Shown one piece after another: positions 5,950-11,157 of a stretch of DNA of 11,157 bases. Position numbers and translations under genes: made by a program. The stretch lies in NCBI GenBank assembly GCA_031267345.1, contig JAIRZG010000075.1:1-11157 (forward strand), written 5' to 3'. The notes below the pieces were generated by a model. That model was given only the letters and a program-made list of their open reading frames with translations. It did not search any database and was not told the origin of the DNA. The stretch comes from Zoogloeaceae bacterium (GTDB lineage: Bacteria > Pseudomonadota > Gammaproteobacteria > Burkholderiales > Rhodocyclaceae). Position 1 is the first letter of the stretch. Every line of letters begins with the position of its first letter.

Positions 5950-6964
5950 ACTGCGCCATTTGCGCGGCAATCTGACGCCGGGGCAGCAATTCATCGACGG
6001 GATACGTCACGCGCAGCAATATCCCCTGACGCGGCGTGGGCGCATGGACGCTGAAATGACAAAAGCACAAATCGACGCCGGGTTGATCGTCCGTCACCAC
6101 TTGATTGACGTTGTTGATCCGGTAGCGCAGCGTTTGCATATTGAGCAGCCGCGCGGGATCGGCAAGGCGCTGGATGATCCACTCCAGCGTGTTTTCCAGG
6201 TTTTGCAGCGGCTCGCCCGCCGCCTTCAGCGCCGCCTGACTTTCCGCCAGTTGGCGAGCCAGGGATTCCGGCGTTTCCGGCGCGACGCCCTCTTCCGCCG
6301 CGTCTTCTTCCGGCGTGGATATCGCCAGAATCTCGCCCAGTCCCTGTTGTCCGTGGTAGGCCAGTTGGGCGCGCAGAAAGGCGATTTCCTCGCGTCGTTC
6401 GGCGGCTTCTTCCTTCATTTGCGAAAGGTGATAAAGGATTTCCAGCGCCAGATGCCGAAACAGCGCCCACGCCACATCGCGCGTAAAAGTCTCCAGCGCG
6501 ACGCAGGGCAGAAACAGGCGGTGGCGCGTAAAATTCAGGCTGGTCACGGCGACATCCGGACGCAGCGCCCCGTTTTCCAGCACCACGCCAAAGCTTTTCC
6601 TTTCCTCGAAAACCGCGCCCAGCAAGGCATAAAACCGCGTTGCGAACGGCTGTTCCGCCAGAGCGTCGTGCACCATTTCCTGACGACTGAACGCCTGTTG
6701 CAGATCCTCATTGCGCGTAAACAGGGCGCACAGCAGGGGGGAATCGCGCCAATGCGCGAGGGAAGCGTCCAGCGGGCCGGGAATCTCGTCCGCCACGCGC
6801 CAACAAAACGCCAGCGCGCTTTCAACGACCGGCGCAAGCTGCGCCGAAGCACTGGAAATCGCCGCCAGACGCGGGTCTATGGTCTTGATCAGACAGTCAA
6901 TCGCCGCCGCCGTCTCTGGCGAATCCGCTGTCTGCCTGCCCGAAAACCAATCGAAGAAGCCCAT
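5942..6964 (-). CDS. Conserved-looking cytoplasmic protein of unknown function
   Basis: A protein of 340 aa from ATG 6964. The GTG at 6967 would add one residue. The ATG overlaps the TGA of the Nnr gene (TGATG), so the two are probably translationally coupled. I do not recognise the family. It starts MGFFDWFSGRQ, an amphipathic N-terminus followed by a helical, Ala-rich body. A charged stretch at about 185-210 (KEEAAERREEIAFLRAQL) looks coiled-coil. A Glu/Pro-rich linker at about 220-237 precedes another helical segment. The C-terminus, with LRYRINNVNQVV and DLCFCHFSVHAP, looks like a small mixed alpha/beta domain. No signal peptide or transmembrane helix is seen. The coding frame has GC-rich wobble positions, supporting a real gene. 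The stop lies in a 12-bp tandem repeat. Confidence 0.8.
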   Translation of the reverse strand: MGFFDWFSGRQTADSPETAAAIDCLIKTIDPRLAAISSASAQLAPVVESALAFCWRVADEIPGPLDASLAHWRDSPLLCALFTRNEDLQQAFSRQEMVHDALAEQPFATRFYALLGAVFEERKSFGVVLENGALRPDVAVTSLNFTRHRLFLPCVALETFTRDVAWALFRHLALEILYHLSQMKEEAAERREEIAFLRAQLAYHGQQGLGEILAISTPEEDAAEEGVAPETPESLARQLAESQAALKAAGEPLQNLENTLEWIIQRLADPARLLNMQTLRYRINNVNQVVTDDQPGVDLCFCHFSVHAPTPRQGILLRVTYPVDELLPRRQIAAQMAQLL

Positions 6965-8493
6965 CACCGCGCCCGCAACCAGTCATTGAAACGGGCGCGG
7001 GCGGCATCGATGAGTTCTCCGGCGCACAAGCCCACCGGGCCTGTTCCGGCGCTGACCAGATCATCCGCCGCCTGTCCGTGCAGATGCACCGCCGCCTGCA
7101 AGGCCGCGCCGGACGGCCAGCCTTGTCCCAGCAAGGCCAGCAGCATCCCCGACAACACATCGCCAAAACCGGGGCCGGACAACCCCGGATTACCCGTGGT
7201 GTTCATCCACCATTCGCCATCCGGAGCGCTGATAACGCTGCCGCTGCCTTTCAGCACCACCCAGGCGCGATAACGGTGGGCCAGCTCCTGCGCCATGCGG
7301 ATGCGGTTTTGCTGAATATCCACCGTCTGCAAATCCAGAAGACGCGCGGCCTCGGCGGGATGAGGCGTCAGGAGCGTTGCCGCCTTGCGTCCCAGCAGCG
7401 CGTTTTGCAGATTGTCGTCAAAGGCCAGCAGATTGAGCGCGTCCGCATCCAGCACCAAAGGCGCCGGATAACCAACCGCCAGTTCCAGCAATTCGGCGGC
7501 ATGATCGCTGCGTCCCATGCCGGGGCCGCATGCCAGCGCGCTCAAAATCACGTCGAATACGCTTTCGGGCTTGCGGATCATCAGTTCCGGATGCGCAAAA
7601 TCCACACCCGGCGCTTGTGGATCGAGCAGACCCAGAAAAACACAGCCCGCGCCCAGCTTCAAGGCCGCGCGTCCCGCCAACAGCACCGCGCCCGACATCG
7701 AATGCGCGCCGCCAATCACGCCGACGCTACCGTAAACGCCCTTGTGCGAATTGCGCTTGCGCGGTTGCAGACAATGCGCGAACGTATCCAGCGTGATCCG
7801 CCATCCATCGGGCGAGAGCGTCGCGTCCGGCGAAAGCCCCAGACTATCGACGCGAATCTGGCCGCAACAATCCACGCCATCCGCCGTATAAAACCCCGGC
7901 TTGGCGGCGATGAACCCCAGGGTATGACTGGCGTGTATAACCGCGCCCTGACAAAAGCCCGTATCCGTATTCAGCCCGGAAGGACAATCCAGCGCCAGCA
8001 AGGGACAATCCCATTCCTGCGCCAATCGGTTGGCGGCCTCCGCCAGACTCGCCGCTTCACCTTCCAGCGGATGCGTCAGGCCGATGCCGAACAGCCCGTC
8101 CACAATCAAATCGCAACGCGCGTCCGGCGGAATTTCCGACAAAAGCCGCCCGCCTTCGGCGACAAACTGCCGACAAGCCTGCGCCGCGTCTTTTGGCAAA
8201 CGCTCGACCTGACCGGAAAACACCGCGATGACGGCAATCCGCCGCTGCCGCAACAGGGTCGCCAGCGTCAGCGCGTCGCCGCCGTTGTTCCCCGGCCCCG
8301 CCAGCACCAGCACCGACGCCGAAGCGTCCGCCTTGCCCAGCAATTCCTCCACCCACGCCGCCGCCGCCGCGCCAGCGCGCCGCATCAACGTTTCACCGGC
8401 ATGGAACGATTCCAGATGCCGCAAACTGTCACGACAATACAAGGCCAGATGCGATTTTTCCGGCAAGAACGCAGGGGGAAGCGATTGTTCCAT
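6964..8493 (-). CDS. nnr: Bifunctional NAD(P)H-hydrate repair enzyme (epimerase and ADP-dependent dehydratase)
   Basis: A 509-aa cytosolic enzyme that repairs NADH and NADPH damaged by hydration. The N-terminal YjeF_N epimerase domain (about 1-220) interconverts R- and S-NAD(P)HX and shows GPGNNGGDAL at 66-75, VDGLFGIGL at 131-139, and ALDCPSGLN at 167-175. The C-terminal ribokinase-like dehydratase domain (about 240-509) converts S-NAD(P)HX to NAD(P)H. It shows KGVYGSVGVIGG at 251-262, ACGPGMG, LVLDADALNLL, LTPHPAEAARLL, VVLKGSGSVI and GNPGLSGPGFGDVLSG at 434-449. The latter is a variant of the more usual GNPGMASGGMGD-type loop that keeps the Gly-Asp pair. Length matches E. coli Nnr (YjeF). 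ATG 8493 has no visible Shine-Dalgarno. It is divergent from parE and overlaps the unknown gene downstream. In many bacteria nnr sits next to tsaE or queG; neither is here. Confidence 0.94.
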   Translation of the reverse strand: MEQSLPPAFLPEKSHLALYCRDSLRHLESFHAGETLMRRAGAAAAAWVEELLGKADASASVLVLAGPGNNGGDALTLATLLRQRRIAVIAVFSGQVERLPKDAAQACRQFVAEGGRLLSEIPPDARCDLIVDGLFGIGLTHPLEGEAASLAEAANRLAQEWDCPLLALDCPSGLNTDTGFCQGAVIHASHTLGFIAAKPGFYTADGVDCCGQIRVDSLGLSPDATLSPDGWRITLDTFAHCLQPRKRNSHKGVYGSVGVIGGAHSMSGAVLLAGRAALKLGAGCVFLGLLDPQAPGVDFAHPELMIRKPESVFDVILSALACGPGMGRSDHAAELLELAVGYPAPLVLDADALNLLAFDDNLQNALLGRKAATLLTPHPAEAARLLDLQTVDIQQNRIRMAQELAHRYRAWVVLKGSGSVISAPDGEWWMNTTGNPGLSGPGFGDVLSGMLLALLGQGWPSGAALQAAVHLHGQAADDLVSAGTGPVGLCAGELIDAARARFNDWLRAR

Positions 8494-8616
8494 GATGACA
8501 AAAAAATGAATTCGATCGACCCCGTATTTTCCCCTGCTTGAACGGGTTGGTAAACAGGGAAACGCGATTACGCGATGGTCTGGCGCGAATTTCCGCTACG
8601 CCCGACTTTTTGACGC

Positions 8617-8645
8617 TTGCGATTCCCTGTCGCACCGCTTACGAT
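8617..8645 (+). promoter_or_regulatory. Possible promoter for parE
   Basis: TTGCGA (8617-8622), a 17-nt spacer and TACGAT (8640-8645) each match four of six consensus positions. Predicted initiation near 8652 would give a leader of about 39 nt. This is weak evidence from spacing and position only, in the 197-bp gap between divergent nnr and parE. Confidence 0.3.
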
Positions 8646-8690
8646 CCGCCGCCGCCTTCCGATCGCGGATTCCCTTTTTCCGGATACCTG

Positions 8691-10640
8691 ATGAATTACA
8701 CCGCCCATTCCATTGCCGTCCTCAAGGGACTGGAACCCGTGCGTCATCGTCCGGGCATGTATACCCGCATCGACTCGCCCCTGCACATCATTCAGGAAAT
8801 GATCGACAACGCCGCCGACGAAGCCCTGGCGGGCTATTGCAAGCGCATTCAGGTGACGCTCCACGCCGATCAGTCGGTGTCGGTGCGTGATGACGGACGC
8901 GGCATTCCGGTGGAGGTTCATCCGATGGAAGGCGTCCCCACCGTGGAAGTGGTGTTTACCCACCTGCACGCGGGCGGAAAATTCAATAAAAATGACGGCG
9001 ATTCGGCCTATCGCTTTTCCGGCGGACTGCACGGCGTGGGCGTTTCCGTCACCAACGCGCTTTCTTCGCGCCTGGAAGTGGAAGTCACCCGCGATGGCGC
9101 GCGTTACCGGATCGCCTTTTCCGGCGGCAATGTCATCGAGCCGCTGACGCAGACGGGTGAAGCGCCCAAGCGACAAAGCGGCACCTGGACGCGCGCTTGG
9201 CCGGACGCACGGTTTTTTGACTCGCCGCAGGTTTCCCCGGTCGAACTGGAACGCCTCCTGCGCAGCAAGGCCGTGCTGTTGCCGGGGCTGGAAGTCAGTC
9301 TCCACATCGAAGGCGGCGAAACGCGCGTCTGGCGCTTTGATCAGGGGATGCGGCAATATCTTTCCGAACAGATCCAGGACGAACTGGTCGCGCCCCTGTT
9401 CGTCAGCGAAAAATACGCCTCCGCGCAGGACGAAAATTTCCCCCAGGGCGCGGGTGCGGCCTGCGCCCTGTGTTGGACGGCGGAAGGCGCGCCGGCGCGT
9501 GAATCCTATGTCAATCTCATTCCCACTTCAGCGGGCGGAACCCATGAAGCAGGACTGCGACAGGCGGCTTTCGAGGCAGTTAAAAATTTCTGCGAACACC
9601 ACGCGCTGATTCCCAAAGGCGTCAAACTCGCCGCCGAAGACGTGTTTTCGCGCATGAGTTTTGTGCTTTCCGCGAAAGTGCTCGATCCTTCCTTTCAGGG
9701 ACAAACCAAGGAGCGGCTCAACTCGCGCGACGCCATGCCGCTGGTCGCCCGCATGTTGCGCGATCCGCTGGAACTCTGGCTGACCGGACATCCGGAGGCC
9801 GCGAAAAAAGTGGCCGAACTCGCCATTCGCGCCGCCCAGACGCGCAATCGCGCCGGACAGAAAGTGGAAAAACGCAAGCAATCCGGCGTCGCCATCCTCC
9901 CCGGCAAACTTTCCGACTGCCAGTCCGAAGACCTCCGCCGCAACGAGCTTTTTCTGGTCGAAGGCGATTCGGCGGGCGGCTCCGCCAAATCCGGACGCGA
10001 CAAGGAAATCCAGGCCATCCTGCCCCTGCGCGGCAAGGTGCTGAATACTTGGGAAGTCGAACCCGGCAGCCTCTACGCCAACCGCGAAATCCACGACATC
10101 GCCGTGGCGCTGGGCATCGACCCGCATCCGCCCGAAGCGGATGACAAAGCGCTCGCCAATCTGCGCTACGGCAAGGTGGTGATCATGACCGACGCCGACG
10201 TGGACGGCTCACACATCCGCGTCCTGCTGTGCACCCTGTTTTATCGCCATTTCCCCAAGCTGGTGGAACAGGGACACCTGTATTTCGCCCAGCCGCCGCT
10301 CTATCGGCTGGACGTGCCGGGTCAAGGCAAAAGCCGCCCGCCGCGCAAGGTCTACGCGCTGGATGAAAGTGAGCGCGAAGCGGAACTGGACAAACTGCGC
10401 CGCGAAAAAATCAGGACGGAAAACATCACCATCTCCCGCTTCAAGGGTTTGGGCGAAATGAACCCGGAACAACTCTGGGAAACCACCATGTGCCCCGACA
10501 CCCGCCGCTTGATGCGTGTGCGTCTGCCACGTCAGGAAGAGGCCGGCCCAATCATGAACATGCTCATGGCCAAAACCGAATCCGCAGGCCGCCGCGCCTG
10601 GATGGAAGAAAACGGCGCCCTGGTCGGCGCAGAAGAATAG
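8691..10640 (+). CDS. parE: DNA topoisomerase IV subunit B (ParE)
   Basis: A 649-aa type IIA topoisomerase ATPase subunit. With ParC it decatenates daughter chromosomes and relaxes supercoils. The GHKL ATPase fold shows EMIDNAADEAL (Glu36 catalytic, Asn40 for Mg-ATP), DDGRGIP at 67-73, and GGLHGVGVSV at 111-120. The transducer domain has the QTKERL loop with Lys340. The TOPRIM domain carries FLVEGDSAGGSAK (Glu424) and TDADVDGSH (Asp501, Asp503, Asp505), which bind Mg2+ for cleavage. RFKGLGEMNP lies near 583-592. The length and the LKGLEPVRHRPGMYT start match E. coli ParE (630 aa) rather than the roughly 800-aa proteobacterial GyrB. The frame is open from 8538, but ParE homology begins at ATG 8691; the preceding 51 codons have no ParE counterpart. 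The Shine-Dalgarno is weak (GGA about 10 nt upstream). parC is not in the window. Confidence 0.95.
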   Translation: MNYTAHSIAVLKGLEPVRHRPGMYTRIDSPLHIIQEMIDNAADEALAGYCKRIQVTLHADQSVSVRDDGRGIPVEVHPMEGVPTVEVVFTHLHAGGKFNKNDGDSAYRFSGGLHGVGVSVTNALSSRLEVEVTRDGARYRIAFSGGNVIEPLTQTGEAPKRQSGTWTRAWPDARFFDSPQVSPVELERLLRSKAVLLPGLEVSLHIEGGETRVWRFDQGMRQYLSEQIQDELVAPLFVSEKYASAQDENFPQGAGAACALCWTAEGAPARESYVNLIPTSAGGTHEAGLRQAAFEAVKNFCEHHALIPKGVKLAAEDVFSRMSFVLSAKVLDPSFQGQTKERLNSRDAMPLVARMLRDPLELWLTGHPEAAKKVAELAIRAAQTRNRAGQKVEKRKQSGVAILPGKLSDCQSEDLRRNELFLVEGDSAGGSAKSGRDKEIQAILPLRGKVLNTWEVEPGSLYANREIHDIAVALGIDPHPPEADDKALANLRYGKVVIMTDADVDGSHIRVLLCTLFYRHFPKLVEQGHLYFAQPPLYRLDVPGQGKSRPPRKVYALDESEREAELDKLRREKIRTENITISRFKGLGEMNPEQLWETTMCPDTRRLMRVRLPRQEEAGPIMNMLMAKTESAGRRAWMEENGALVGAEE

Positions 10641-10651
10641 CCCTTGCGGGC
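10640..10651 (+). other. Short hairpin directly after parE
   Basis: GCCC-TTGC-GGGC forms a perfect 4-bp stem starting on the last base of the TAG stop. More GC-rich self-complementary sequence follows (CGGGAT at 10683-10688 with ATCCCG at 10697-10702), but no T-run, so a standard intrinsic terminator is not evident. The same 10-mer CCCTTGCGGG follows the phosphatase stop on the other strand (3611-3620). Confidence 0.35.
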
Positions 10652-10759
10652 AGCGGCGCGCGCCTTCAGCGCGGGGGCGTTTCGGGATAAACCATAATCC
10701 CGCCGCGTCGTTGCGCGGGAATAAGAACGCGGCAGGGTTTGGGGAGGGAGACTGTCCAT

Positions 10760-10939
10760 CCCTGACCCTCCACGTACAGGGCGTAGGGTGGATTAGCGCA
10801 GCGTAATCCGCCAGTCGTGAGCTTGGCGCGAAGCGCCCCAATGGAAGCTCCCATTCATGCGCCGCTTCGCGGCGAAAGGCTTTGATCGGCGGATTACGCG
10901 GCTTCGCCGCTAATCCGCCCTACGTGCGAAGGGTCAGGG
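10760..10939. repeat. Inverted-repeat intergenic element of about 180 bp (MITE-like)
   Basis: The ends are perfect 10-bp inverted repeats (CCCTGACCCT at 10760-10769, AGGGTCAGGG at 10930-10939). Inside them lie GTAGGGTGGATTAGCG (10783-10798) and its near-complement CGCTAATCCGCCCTACG (10908-10924). Each arm folds on itself, GGATTA with TAATCC around GC-rich TTCG-type loops. The centre holds further hairpins (GGCGC-GAA-GCGCC; GCCGC-TTC-GCGGC) and a GAGCTT/AAGCTC pair. The GTAGGGTGGATTAGCG/GTAATCC motif is, from memory, a widespread dispersed repeat in proteobacterial intergenic DNA. There is no coding capacity; together with the next element it fills most of the 513 bp after parE. Confidence 0.7.
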
Positions 10940-10949
10940 GTGGGAGAGA

Positions 10950-11034
10950 AAACCCTGTCATGCCCTCGATAGGCGGAAATCCACAAGTCTTTGAAAACAT
11001 TGAATTATCGCTTGTCAGGGGCATGACAGGGTTT
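10950..11034. repeat. 85-bp element with perfect 16-bp terminal inverted repeats
   Basis: AAACCCTGTCATGCCC (10950-10965) is the exact reverse complement of 11019-11034, with 53 nt between. An inner CGATA (10967-10971) can pair with TATCG (11006-11010), extending the cruciform. The TGTCATGCCC and GAAATCCACAAG segments resemble the common proteobacterial dispersed repeat built on TGTCATTCCC and GGAATCCAG. It begins 11 bp after the previous element. Confidence 0.65.
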
Positions 11035-11132
11035 AACCCGTTCAGGTTTTCCAACGCGGTTACATATTTTTTTGTAATTTCCCCAACATCTCGTCATGAA
11101 GCGGAGTAGAATCGCGTCTGTTTTTTTCGTAA

Positions 11133-11148
11133 CCTTTTGTAAAGGAGG
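11133..11148 (+). promoter_or_regulatory. Strong Shine-Dalgarno with a small overlapping hairpin
   Basis: AAAGGAGG (11141-11148) lies 5 nt before an ATG at 11154. Its AAAGG can pair with CCTTT (11133-11137) around a TGT loop, which would mask part of the ribosome binding site. The stem is short (5 bp, AT-rich), so any translational control would be weak. Confidence 0.5.
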
Positions 11149-11153
11149 CTTCC

Positions 11154-11157
11154 ATGA
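11154..11157 (+). CDS. Start codon of a gene continuing beyond the right edge
   Basis: Only ATG and one further base are in the window, so the product cannot be identified. The near-ideal Shine-Dalgarno AAAGGAGG at 5-nt spacing and the AT-rich upstream region support a real start. A TAGAAT at 11107-11112 could be a -10 element, though no matching -35 was seen. Confidence 0.55.

Noticed and set aside
5546..7273. Long plus-strand open frame of 575 codons
   Set aside because: It is antisense to the chemoreceptor start and the unknown gene; Arg/Gln/His-rich low-complexity translation is typical of a GC-rich shadow frame.
7078..8541. Long plus-strand open frame of 487 codons
   Set aside because: Antisense to nnr, whose motifs are clear; the translation is Arg/Gln-rich with no recognisable domain.
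8538..8690. N-terminal extension of parE by 51 codons
   Set aside because: ParE homology starts at ATG 8691; the extension is unlike any ParE start and overlaps the likely promoter region.
10209..10841. Minus-strand open frame of 210 codons
   Set aside because: Antisense to the parE end and running into the intergenic repeat; no protein-like features.

Overview
The window looks like chromosomal DNA of a proteobacterium, most likely gamma- or betaproteobacterial. The reasons are the GC-rich core genes, a ParE of E. coli type, a bifunctional Nnr enzyme, a membrane chemoreceptor and dispersed proteobacterial-type intergenic repeats. The species cannot be named from sequence alone. No rRNA, tRNA, CRISPR array, transposase or integrase was seen.

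Positions 1-3360 (minus strand) are an AT-rich accessory island. It holds two related copies of a two-gene module. Each copy has a small two-helix membrane protein with a conserved C-terminal domain containing two cysteines. It is followed by a protein whose N-terminal domain has an early GHAYLIL histidine motif and a later NCV cysteine motif, the order seen in circularly permuted papain-like (NlpC/P60-type) amidases. Copy B is 2641-3360 plus 2008-2637. Copy A is 1184-1726 plus the gene running off the left edge from 1004/1045. The papain-like proteins share the N-terminal domain but have unrelated, GC-rich C-termini. In A this is a calcium-binding DxDxDG repeat region of the RTX-associated kind. 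The layout resembles a mosaic effector with a membrane immunity partner, duplicated in tandem. A previously unlisted 49-aa single-helix protein (1723-1872) overlaps the start of the copy A membrane gene by 4 nt. It lies downstream of a good sigma70 promoter whose predicted start falls in a perfect 14-bp palindrome.

Positions 3622-8493 (minus strand) are core or housekeeping-like. In transcription order they are: bifunctional NAD(P)H-hydrate repair enzyme (nnr), a conserved unknown gene overlapping its stop, a chemoreceptor with a CxxCH haem-binding sensor domain, and a low-molecular-weight tyrosine phosphatase 34 nt further on.

Positions 8691-10640 (plus strand) encode ParE, the ATPase/TOPRIM subunit of topoisomerase IV, divergent from nnr. 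The last 513 bp before the right-edge start codon hold two inverted-repeat elements (10760-10939 and 10950-11034). A strong Shine-Dalgarno sequence and the first codon of a plus-strand gene sit at the right edge.
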